Of a stretch of DNA of 64,000 nucleotides, positions 31,751-40,736 are shown in pieces (position 1 is the stretch's first letter; every line of letters starts with the position of its first letter). The stretch is from Anaerolineales bacterium (GTDB lineage: Bacteria; Chloroflexota; Anaerolineae; Anaerolineales; Villigracilaceae). Both the position numbers and the translations under genes were made by a program. The stretch covers positions 2,196,136 through 2,260,135 of the forward strand of contig CP129481.1 of NCBI GenBank assembly GCA_030583905.1. The letters run 5' to 3'. The notes below the pieces were generated by a model. It was not told where the DNA came from. It did not search any database and saw nothing but the letters and a program-made list of their open reading frames with translations.

Positions 31751-32989
31751 TCAATGTTTCGGTCGTGTGCCCGGTGGGCGCGAGAGTACATCATCCGCAA
31801 CAATGGCGATCGCGCCGATCAGGCTTGCGTCAGGTCCAAAGGGAGAGAGGACTACATCCACCTGCTGGATAAGCTCAGGCATGGCGTGGCGCGAAACCGT
31901 CTCTTTGATGGCTGGAAGCAGATACTCGCCCGCGATACTCAGCGGTCCGCCAAGGATGATCTTTTCAGGGTTGAAGATGTTGATCAAACCGGCAAACCCC
32001 TGTCCCATGGCATGACCCGCCTCCTCGAACGATTCAATGGCTTCCTGGTCGCCTGCGTCCGCCGCCTGTTTGATGAGCGGGATGCTTAGCGCGGCGTTTT
32101 GCTCCGCCATTAATTTCGGGATAATGCTGGAGCGTTTCACTTCCAACCGTGCTTGCACACGCTGGATGATCGAGTATTGGTTTGCGTACGTTTCCCAACA
32201 TCCGCGGTTGCCGCAATGACAGACCGTCTGTGACGGCTCGGCTGTAATGGGGGAGTGACCGATCTCCCCGGCGTACCCGTTCCTGCCGCGATACAACTTC
32301 CCGTTGAGGAACAAGCCTCCGCCGATGCCGACGCCTGCAAAAACGAACAGGAAATCCTGGCAGTGCCGCGCGGTTCCAAAGAGATTCTCTGCAATTGCCG
32401 CGGCATTTGCATCGTTCTCAACGAAGACCTTTAATTTTGTCTGTTCTGAAAAGATCCTTCCGAACGACACGTCCCGCCAGTGCAAGTTCGGGGCGAAGAT
32501 CAAGACCCCTTCGTTCACATCCACAGTTCCGGGCGTGGCAAGACCGAGCCCCAGAAAATGATGATTCTTCTTTTTACCAACCGACATCGCCTCTTTTACA
32601 ATGCGCAATGTTTGGTTGATCATCTTTTCCTGATCTTCGGTTGGGTCGGCATCCTCACGCCTGCGCCAAAGAATGCTGCCAAGGAGATCTGTCACCGCTA
32701 CAGACACAAAATCCACGCCGAGTTCCACGCCAATGATGGAACCCGCATGCGGATTCATTTCCAGCAGTGTTGCCGGGCGTCCGGTCCCGCCGGTGTTGCT
32801 GCCGGTCTCCAATACAAGATTGCGCTCCAGCAGTTCATCCACCAAACTGGAAATGGTGGACTTGTTCAACCCGGTAATAACCGCCAATTGTGCGCGGGAT
32901 ATCGGTGATTGGGTGTTTATCAACCGCAGGACCAGCGAGAGGTTTTTCTCGCGGACATAAGTTTGGTCAGTCGTATTTCTGGATATCAT
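31751..32989 (-). CDS. ROK-family transcriptional repressor (XylR/NagC-type)
   Basis: 412 residues. The N-terminal winged helix (~10-75; INTQSPISRAQLAVITGLNKSTISSLVDELLE) is followed by an actin-like sugar-kinase fold (~80-400) with GVELGVDFVSVAV, ENDANAAAIAE and the zinc-binding CHCGNRGCWE. ROK repressors release DNA on binding a sugar. It heads the minus-strand maltodextrin locus and has a near-perfect palindromic operator over its own promoter, so autoregulation and control of the locus are likely. In a few ROK regulators the kinase site is active; here the phosphate-loop DxGxT is replaced (GVELGVD), arguing against catalysis. Confidence 0.8.
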   Translation of the reverse strand: MISRNTTDQTYVREKNLSLVLRLINTQSPISRAQLAVITGLNKSTISSLVDELLERNLVLETGSNTGGTGRPATLLEMNPHAGSIIGVELGVDFVSVAVTDLLGSILWRRREDADPTEDQEKMINQTLRIVKEAMSVGKKKNHHFLGLGLATPGTVDVNEGVLIFAPNLHWRDVSFGRIFSEQTKLKVFVENDANAAAIAENLFGTARHCQDFLFVFAGVGIGGGLFLNGKLYRGRNGYAGEIGHSPITAEPSQTVCHCGNRGCWETYANQYSIIQRVQARLEVKRSSIIPKLMAEQNAALSIPLIKQAADAGDQEAIESFEEAGHAMGQGFAGLINIFNPEKIILGGPLSIAGEYLLPAIKETVSRHAMPELIQQVDVVLSPFGPDASLIGAIAIVADDVLSRPPGTRPKH

Positions 32990-32995
32990 TGGAGT

Positions 32996-33020
32996 TTAGT
33001 ATGTTGGGGCAACAAACTAA
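32996..33020 (-). promoter_or_regulatory. 25-bp palindromic operator of the ROK regulator
   Basis: Plus-strand halves TTAGTATGTTG (32996-33006) and CAACAAACTAA (33010-33020) are inverted repeats (10 of 11 positions) around GGG. The site immediately follows the -10 hexamer of the regulator's promoter, so bound repressor would block transcription. A related half-site lies upstream of malK. Confidence 0.65.
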
Positions 33021-33047
33021 TTATAGCGAACTTGGAATGTTTGTCAA
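33020..33047 (-). promoter_or_regulatory. Sigma-70-type promoter of the ROK regulator
   Basis: On the minus strand, TTGACA (33047-33042) and TATAAT (33025-33020) are both perfect consensus hexamers separated by 16 bp. Confidence 0.75.
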
Positions 33048-33054
33048 CTATTAT

Positions 33055-33101
33055 AAAAAGACAGGCTCAACATCCGCTTCTTTCCGGACCTTGAGCCTGT
33101 C
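33055..33101 (-). terminator. Enolase terminator
   Basis: Minus-strand arms GACAGGCTCAA and TTGAGCCTGTC (plus coordinates 33091-33101 and 33060-33070) form an 11-bp stem with a 20-nt loop, then TTTTT. It is placed between the eno stop and the ROK promoter. Confidence 0.65.
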
Positions 33102-33122
33102 CCTGATTCTGGGATTTTTTCT

Positions 33123-35044
<1,922 letters not shown>

Positions 35045-35254
35045 CTACAATTTTTTAGTAACTGCAAATTTTGCGACTTTATAAATGCCAACGGCGACTA
35101 ACCCCAAAACCGATAGCGCCCCTGTAGCAATTGAGAATATTTTTTTCTCCTTTGCAGTTTTGTTCGCAAGATGATAAAAGCAATACTCTTGCCCATCGTC
35201 TACCTGATTAGGGCAGGGCTTTCCATCTGGAAGTTTTTCCTTGCAAGTTTTCAT
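35045..35254 (-). CDS. Small Cys/His-rich protein with one membrane helix (cassette-like)
   Basis: 69 residues. The N-terminal 28 hold a possible zinc knuckle (CKEKLPDGKPC, then CFYH), followed by a basic linker and one transmembrane helix (IATGALSVLGLVAVGIYKV) with a basic C-terminus. Proteins of this build are typical integron or island cargo, with no known role. It begins 2 bp after the stop of the next gene, so the two are co-translated. AT-rich relative to eno. Confidence 0.55.
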   Translation of the reverse strand: MKTCKEKLPDGKPCPNQVDDGQEYCFYHLANKTAKEKKIFSIATGALSVLGLVAVGIYKVAKFAVTKKL

Positions 35255-35256
35255 AG

Positions 35257-36237
35257 TTAAACTCCTTCGGGCGGTGCAATCTCTTTGGGTTGGAATTCTA
35301 CAACAATAGTTTTTTGCGAGATGTCGTCCAGGTCGCGTATATTCGGCAAAACACCCTGAGAAAAAGCCATAAGGCTTTCACGCCAATTACTCGTTGGCGG
35401 AAGCATATTCACTATTTTCCCCATTTTGTCTTGAAAAACTTTTACTTTACTTTCCACTTGTTCAAGCGAAACCCGTAAAGAATTAGGCTGATTCAACGCG
35501 GAATAGGCTAGTACAAGATAACGCGATGCTTCGACTATGGCATGAAACGCTTTCCAAACAGGTTCGGCTTTTGACTGAACTTCCTTGGGAATATCCCAAT
35601 TTATGCTGAAAAACATACCTAATCTATTTCGCGGCAACTTATCTATAAAACTGAAGTCGGTAGATTTTATTAACTTATCACGCCCGTCAGTCAGTTTTGA
35701 AATCGCGCTATGTATTAATTCGCGTCTATCAGGGTCGGAAGCGGCTATGGCTTGCTCGTAAAGATGGATACCACTTTCGACTTCAGCAAGACGGTCATTG
35801 ATTTGACCTTGTAAAATGTAGGTGATTTTTTCATCAATAACTTCAAGGCGTTGAACAATGTTGGCTAAAGTTTGCTGTGTAGCCAACTGATTTAGCGAAC
35901 TGAGTAAATCGGGTGAGACTTCCTTCAAACTAACGTGATTAGTTACATGACCTGTTTCAACATCCCTAATCAATGCGCCGAAAAGTCCATTATCTTTCTT
36001 GTCTAATCTAGCAGAACCATTTTTTATTCGTTCCCAAACTTCTGGCGGAAAATGTGCTTGGTAGGTTTTTCCTTCTGATAACTTTTTCACACCATCTAAA
36101 AAGGCGGGAATTTGACGCAGTATTTGGATTACCTTCTGACGTTTTTCTTCGTTAAAAACTATCACGTCTGACTGTAAAGCCGTATGCGAAATAATTTCAT
36201 CACTTGGCTGGATAATAAGGTTATCTTTGTTTGACAT
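35257..36237 (-). CDS. Unknown 326-residue soluble helical protein (cassette-like)
   Basis: No recognised family. The middle (~115-180) has coiled-coil-like text (NIVQRLEVIDEKITYILQGQ, RLAEVESGIHLYEQAI), and there is no signal peptide or membrane helix. This resembles uncharacterised island proteins with a DNA-damage-inducible or toxin-regulator flavour, but nothing specific supports a function. AT-rich. The start lies 30 bp inside an ACCCAAC/GTTGGGT core-like box and the gene is divergent from an integrase fragment, the standard position of the first cassette of an integron. Confidence 0.55.
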   Translation of the reverse strand: MSNKDNLIIQPSDEIISHTALQSDVIVFNEEKRQKVIQILRQIPAFLDGVKKLSEGKTYQAHFPPEVWERIKNGSARLDKKDNGLFGALIRDVETGHVTNHVSLKEVSPDLLSSLNQLATQQTLANIVQRLEVIDEKITYILQGQINDRLAEVESGIHLYEQAIAASDPDRRELIHSAISKLTDGRDKLIKSTDFSFIDKLPRNRLGMFFSINWDIPKEVQSKAEPVWKAFHAIVEASRYLVLAYSALNQPNSLRVSLEQVESKVKVFQDKMGKIVNMLPPTSNWRESLMAFSQGVLPNIRDLDDISQKTIVVEFQPKEIAPPEGV

Positions 36238-36267
36238 TAGAATTTATATACCTTTACGGATGAAGCC

Positions 36268-36274
36268 ACCCAAC
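36268..36274 (-). mobile_element. Possible attI/attC core box next to the integrase fragment
   Basis: ACCCAAC on plus, GTTGGGT on minus, fits the GTTRRRY core. It lies between the cassette-like gene start (36237) and the integrase-like fragment (36416). Only a single 7-bp box is visible, so support is circumstantial. Confidence 0.35.
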
Positions 36275-36415
36275 TATTGTTTAGATGGTCGTTCACCGTA
36301 TAACTGCTTATGGACGGTCAGTTCCAACTAACGCCCTAATTCAATTAGGACATTGGGCAGTCATAGGTTAAAATTGGATAAGCGAATTATAAACTTCCCA
36401 AAACCACAGGTCAAT

Positions 36416-36550
36416 ATGCAAAACAGGATAACCGATACACCCTCCAAGAGCAAGGAACTTCTCGACCAGCTTCGAGCCCAAATTTGCCTCAAGCAATATT
36501 CCCCCTGTATCGAACGGTCATCCTATAATCATCCTATAACCATCCTATAG
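36416..36550 (+). pseudogene. Truncated tyrosine recombinase, N-terminal fragment resembling integron integrase IntI
   Basis: 44 codons beginning MQNRITDTPSKSKELLDQLR and continuing AQICLKQYSPCIERS. This matches the start of the SAM-like core-binding domain of IntI/XerCD-type recombinases (pattern LLDQxRxxIxLKxYSxxTExxY). Homology stops at the position of the conserved Tyr, where four 11-bp tandem repeats begin. No catalytic domain follows. The fragment points away from the cassette-like genes, as intI does in integrons. Confidence 0.5.
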
Positions 36551-36561
36551 TCATCCTATAT
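36518..36561 (+). repeat. Four tandem 11-bp repeats
   Basis: Units TCATCCTATAA (36518), TCATCCTATAA (36529), CCATCCTATAG (36540) and TCATCCTATAT (36551). They interrupt the integrase fragment and are followed by looser TGCTCxxATATG repeats. Confidence 0.85.
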
Positions 36562-36756
36562 GCTCGCTATATGCTCCCATATGGTTCCATATGCTTCCGG
36601 GCGCAAACCCAGCACACAAAATCCCGCAAACACCTCCACCGCGCTCATCCCACAGCCAACCGTCTACTTCCACCTCTTTCCTCTTTCCATTTCCCTTCCC
36701 TCGACCACTCAGACCACCAGACTACTCAGACCATTTAGACGAACCGACCAACTCCC

Positions 36757-37005
36757 ATGAAACTTGTCACCACCGCCCAAATGCGAGCCATCGAAAAAGA
36801 AGCCGATTCCAAAGGCGTGTCCTATGCTCAAATGATGCAGAACGCCGGGCGCGGACTTGCCGAGATCGTCCATGCTGTGGGGCAGGCGAACGGCTGGGAC
36901 GAGGTGAACCGGCTGATCGCCGGAACCAATCCGCATTTACTGGCAACAATGGGCATTCTCGTGACCGCCGCACTTATATGGTTGATGCGGTTCAAGCCGT
37001 TTTAA
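36757..37005 (+). pseudogene. nnrE: Truncated NAD(P)H-hydrate epimerase (YjeF_N/NnrE) fused to an unrelated membrane tail
   Basis: The first ~38 residues (MKLVTTAQMRAIEKEADSKG, SYAQMMQNAGRGLAEIV) are typical of the start of NnrE, which repairs hydrated NAD(P)H. After that homology ends, whereas a functional YjeF_N domain is about 220 residues. The remainder (GTNPHLLATMGILVTAALIW) is a single hydrophobic helix with a basic end. No phosphate- or metal-site motifs are present. This is a remnant of a deletion that joined two genes. Confidence 0.6.
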
Positions 37006-37011
37006 AGATAA

Positions 37012-37042
37012 AAATCGGGCTCCGTTTCGGAGCCCGATTTTT
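37012..37042 (+). terminator. Terminator behind the truncated nnrE
   Basis: A perfect 13-bp stem (AAATCGGGCTCCG with CGGAGCCCGATTT) around TTT, followed by T residues. Confidence 0.85.
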
Positions 37043-37098
37043 TATCCCATATTCTTTCTCGCCCGGTTTTTACGTCAGTTGGTTTCTGCGGGAACTAT
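37028..37098 (+). repeat. 71-bp interspersed direct repeat, copy B
   Basis: Counterpart of 34603-34673. Begins with the right arm of the terminator and continues ATCCCATATTCTTTCTCGCC through GCGGGAACTAT. Confidence 0.8.
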
Positions 37099-37231
37099 TT
37101 ATTTCTTTTTAGCGTCATATATAACGGTCAATGCGAAAATTTAAATGTTCTTGGGTAATTTTGTTGAACACGGTGCAAGCAAGAAATTTGACCAGAAGTT
37201 ATAATAATGTGGTAAGGAAAGGATAATCAAA

Positions 37232-39247
37232 ATGCTAAAAAGAAAATTCCCACAATTGTTTTTTAATTTGATATTCGCCGCTTCTCTGCTGTTGAGCGGG
37301 TCAACAACCGTGTTGGCTCAATCCCAGACACAGAGTGATGATGGAAGGGTTCTTCCGCCCATGTATTCCAGCCTGGCTTGGGATGAATTGGGGACCGTTT
37401 CAAAGGATGTCCATGTATTTGGGGATGTTGTTACCTTGAATGGCGACGCGTTCAAGGCTGTTGTCGAGAAGCAAGATGGTGGTTTCGATGATGTCGTTGA
37501 ATACTATTCTTCGGAGAATCTGCAATCCCTTGGTTGGACCTTCACAGGAGGGGCGGGGCTTGCACTGTCGTATCAGCATGATATGGGATGGTATCTGATC
37601 GTCGAGATTGAAGAATGCACAGATCGTCAAGAGAATTATTGCGTAAATGTATGGTTTAGTACGGAAACAAGCGACCTACTGCGCGATGAAGCTGCTGTAA
37701 TAAACGCTGTTGCATTCAGTAAGATAGCTCCGGCGAATGGAGCGACAATCGCTCCGCCGGCTACAACGTATCAACTGCTGCAATGGGGAGATGCTAAAAA
37801 AGCCGCCAGTGATAGATATCAGTATTGCATTGACGAAACGAACAACCAACAATGCGATGACGATATTTGGGTTACAAGAAATTCACTCTATTCCGGAGGA
37901 CCAGGTGATTTTCAGGTTTTGCCCGGGCGTACCTATTATTGGCAGGTGAGAGTCCGGGATGCCAATATTTACGCAAATGGCGGAACTTGGTGGTCTTTCC
38001 GTGTTGTAGCGAATTATCCATCTGTTACCAGCATAGTTCGGGCTATTCCAACCACTTCGCTTACAAATGCGTCTGCTGTAAGTTTTACGGTCACGTTTGA
38101 TAGAGATGTAACCGGTGTGGATCTCGGTGACTTTGCCTTGCACACAACTGGTGTGTCCGGTGCGAATGTAGCGGCGGTCGGCGGATCTGGAAAAAACTAC
38201 ACTGTACTTGTTAATACCGGCACCGGCAGCGGTACGATCCGTTTGGATCTGGTGGATAATGATACGATTAAAGATGCCCAGAACAATCCGCTTGGCGGTA
38301 CCGGCGCGGGGAATGGTAATTTCTCTACAGGCGAGGTCTTCACACTTGATAGAACTCCTCCAACCGTGCTGTCCAGCGTGCCCTCTCTGACCGCCGTTCC
38401 AGGGGTGATCACTTTCACGGTTACTTTCTCCGAGAACGTCACCGGGGTGAACGCCGCTGATTTTGAACTGACAACCACAGGTGCGGTTAACGGGGCGCAA
38501 ATTTCAACCGTTGCCGGCACGAGCCCCGGATCTGTCTATGTTGTCACTGTTACAACCGGCGGGGTAGGGGCGGGCACGATCCGCTTAGATGTGCTGGATA
38601 ATGACAGCATCGTGGATGTACTCTTGAACCCATTAGGTGGAGTTGGTTTGGGTAATGGCGATTTCATTGCTGGCACGGTTTTTGCAAAACCTACATTTGC
38701 TGATGTTCCCATAACTTCCTCAGGATGGGCTGAGATCGAAGCTGTATACTTGGCTGGGATTACTGGTGGGTGTGGTGGAGGCAATTATTGTCCAGGCGCA
38801 TCCGTCACCCGCGCCCAGATGGCGATCTTCCTGCTGCGCGGCATGTACGGACAAGCTTACACGCCTCCTGCCGCCACCGGCACCGAGTTCTTGGACGTCC
38901 CGATCACCCATTCGGCTGCGGCTTGGATCGAACAGCTGGCTGCGGAAGGCATCACCGGCGGCTGCGGCGGCGGCAACTACTGCCCGAGCAGCCTGGTCAC
39001 CCGCGCCCAGATGGCGATCTTCCTGCTGCGCGCCAAGTATGGCGATGACTACGTCCCGCCCGCTGCCACCGGCACCGAGTTCCTGGACGTCCCGATCACC
39101 CATTCGGCTGCGGCTTGGATCGAGCAGCTAGCTGCGGAAGGCATCACCGGCGGATGCGGCGGCGGCAACTACTGCCCCAACAACTCTGTCACCCGCGCCC
39201 AGATGGCGATCTTCCTGCAAAAAACTTTTAATCTTCCTTTACCGTAG
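37232..39247 (+). CDS. Secreted surface protein with Ig-like domains and three C-terminal SLH-type repeats
   Basis: 671 residues. Order: signal peptide (~1-29, ending VLA); a jelly-roll-like N-terminal region with several Cys (~50-260); two related Ig-like domains (~265-375 and ~380-485) sharing FTVTFxxxVTGVxxxDFxLxTTG and GTIRLDxxDNDxIxD; then three SLH-type repeats (~490-671) with VTRAQMAIFL. The SLH repeats have GITGGCGGGNYCP in place of the usual GYPDGTF, so each carries a Cys pair. SLH domains bind cell-wall polymers or an S-layer. The last two repeats are almost identical in DNA, a sign of recent duplication. Confidence 0.8.
   Translation: MLKRKFPQLFFNLIFAASLLLSGSTTVLAQSQTQSDDGRVLPPMYSSLAWDELGTVSKDVHVFGDVVTLNGDAFKAVVEKQDGGFDDVVEYYSSENLQSLGWTFTGGAGLALSYQHDMGWYLIVEIEECTDRQENYCVNVWFSTETSDLLRDEAAVINAVAFSKIAPANGATIAPPATTYQLLQWGDAKKAASDRYQYCIDETNNQQCDDDIWVTRNSLYSGGPGDFQVLPGRTYYWQVRVRDANIYANGGTWWSFRVVANYPSVTSIVRAIPTTSLTNASAVSFTVTFDRDVTGVDLGDFALHTTGVSGANVAAVGGSGKNYTVLVNTGTGSGTIRLDLVDNDTIKDAQNNPLGGTGAGNGNFSTGEVFTLDRTPPTVLSSVPSLTAVPGVITFTVTFSENVTGVNAADFELTTTGAVNGAQISTVAGTSPGSVYVVTVTTGGVGAGTIRLDVLDNDSIVDVLLNPLGGVGLGNGDFIAGTVFAKPTFADVPITSSGWAEIEAVYLAGITGGCGGGNYCPGASVTRAQMAIFLLRGMYGQAYTPPAATGTEFLDVPITHSAAAWIEQLAAEGITGGCGGGNYCPSSLVTRAQMAIFLLRAKYGDDYVPPAATGTEFLDVPITHSAAAWIEQLAAEGITGGCGGGNYCPNNSVTRAQMAIFLQKTFNLPLP
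38879..39213 (+). repeat. 192-bp tandem duplication encoding SLH repeats 2 and 3
   Basis: GGCACCGAGTTC at 38879 recurs at 39071. Identity is near complete through the GGCGGCAACTACTGCCC and ACCCGCGCCCAGATGGCGAT blocks of both copies. Confidence 0.85.
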
Positions 39248-39253
39248 GATATA

Positions 39254-39294
39254 ACAAAAATGGCGGACACTTGAAAAGTGTCCGCCATTTTTGT
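39254..39294. terminator. Bidirectional terminator between two convergent genes
   Basis: A perfect 19-bp stem (ACAAAAATGGCGGACACTT paired with 39276-39294) around GAA, with A/T-rich flanks on both sides, between the SLH gene and the CpXC gene. Confidence 0.9.
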
Positions 39295-39303
39295 ATTTTC
39301 CCT

Positions 39304-40659
39304 TTATCCTATATTCTTCCTCATCGAATACTTCAACGCCACTTTATATACCTGAGCCAATTTTTCGCCCATCATTTTCGCTTCAGGGTTATCCCCCTGC
39401 GATTCCATCTGGGCGGCTAAACCACTTAATGCATCCACGAACTGCTGGTTGACCATCGCATCATTGTCTGCCAGCATCTTTTCGATTGCCGCATCGTCAG
39501 ATGCCTGGATCAATTGCTCGATGAACGCCACTTCGGGTGGCGGCGCGCTGGCGGCTTGCAGCACCTGCGCCATCTTCTGAAGTTTACCCATGCGGGTGTA
39601 ATCGTTCTGTTCAGAAGCCTGCCTCAACATCTGGTTGACCACATCGACCGCTTCCTGTGAAAAGCCATCCAGGTTTTCCTGCGTGGCTTTTTCAACATCA
39701 TCTTGTGCCAGCAACGACTCAACGAATTGCTGCGCCTGTTTTATGCGCTGCTCGACCTGACGGTCCACATCGTTCGTAAACTGCAACAGCTTCTCGCGGA
39801 TTCCCTCCAGCCGCGTCTTTTCGTCCCCGGAAGCTTTTTCGATCTTTTCAGTCAAGTTCTGGAAGAAAATGTAATCCATGCCGGGGCGGGCAAGTGAAAC
39901 GTACGCGCGGATGCGGGCATCGGTTTTTGATTCCAGGACGAAATCCAGAAGTTTTTCCCGCGTCAGGCTTTGTCCCGCATCCTGCAGGACCTGTTGGGCT
40001 GCCTCAAGTTCCCCGACGGATTCCTTTAACTGACGTCCGTACTCGGTCTCTTCCAATAACTGCGTCTGGATGTCGATCAACCCGCGCGCCACCTGCTCCT
40101 GTCCGCTGGAAAGGGCGCTCTGCGCAATGCGGCTGAACAGGGCAAAGAACTGCTCGTCAATGATCTTGGCGTTTTGCTTGATCAGCTCAGAGCGCACATC
40201 CTTTGACGTGACCTGCATCAGCCGTTCCATGAACTGGACACGTTCCTGTTGTCCCTTGATCATTTCCGGTGTGATGCCGTCCTTGCCAAGGATCGTCTCG
40301 ACCATCGATTCAAAGGTCAGGTTGGCTTGGGGATTGAGTAGATAGCCCTTGCGCTTTTCGGGCGGAAGTCTGTCGGTCACCTGTTTGATAAGCGGACCGA
40401 TCATCTTCTCCTGTTCATTCAGCGGCAGAGCCAGTTCGGGCGGGAAGAAGGTCAGCAGGAGTTCTTTTTCATTGTCATGATAAACAACAGGTGTGGCGAG
40501 TCGTCCTTCGTAACCGCAGAATTGACAGCGGGCATAGTTGGATTGCCCGCTTAGCAGGCGCTGCTTGGCTTGCGGATCAGTGGTCACATCGAATAACTGC
40601 TCGACGTTGGCAGGGATCATCTGTTTACAGCGTGGACATGCAATTTGTGTTTGTGGCAT
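39304..40659 (-). CDS. CpXC-domain protein with long helical C-terminus
   Basis: 451 residues. The first ~125 form a CpXC domain: CPRCKQMIPANVEQL and CQFCGYEG supply four cysteines for a zinc ribbon, followed by FFPPELALPLNEQEKMIGPL. The rest is almost entirely helical and acidic with coiled-coil segments, no membrane helices. CpXC proteins are common in this phylum and have no known biochemical role. The gene is 77 bp downstream of pepF on the same strand, with a REP-like hairpin in between. Confidence 0.7.
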   Translation of the reverse strand: MPQTQIACPRCKQMIPANVEQLFDVTTDPQAKQRLLSGQSNYARCQFCGYEGRLATPVVYHDNEKELLLTFFPPELALPLNEQEKMIGPLIKQVTDRLPPEKRKGYLLNPQANLTFESMVETILGKDGITPEMIKGQQERVQFMERLMQVTSKDVRSELIKQNAKIIDEQFFALFSRIAQSALSSGQEQVARGLIDIQTQLLEETEYGRQLKESVGELEAAQQVLQDAGQSLTREKLLDFVLESKTDARIRAYVSLARPGMDYIFFQNLTEKIEKASGDEKTRLEGIREKLLQFTNDVDRQVEQRIKQAQQFVESLLAQDDVEKATQENLDGFSQEAVDVVNQMLRQASEQNDYTRMGKLQKMAQVLQAASAPPPEVAFIEQLIQASDDAAIEKMLADNDAMVNQQFVDALSGLAAQMESQGDNPEAKMMGEKLAQVYKVALKYSMRKNIG

Positions 40660-40688
40660 TTATTCAGTTTCCAATTCTTAAGAATGAA

Positions 40689-40726
40689 GTCATTGCAAGG
40701 AGCGTAAAATGGTTCCTTGCAATGAC
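40689..40726. repeat. REP-like hairpin of the CATTGCGAGGA family
   Basis: GTCATTGCAAGGA (40689-40701) pairs with TCCTTGCAATGAC (40714-40726). Related text occurs at 34453 (TCATTGCGAGGA). It lies between pepF and the CpXC gene. Confidence 0.7.
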
Positions 40727-40736
40727 AAATTTTTAA

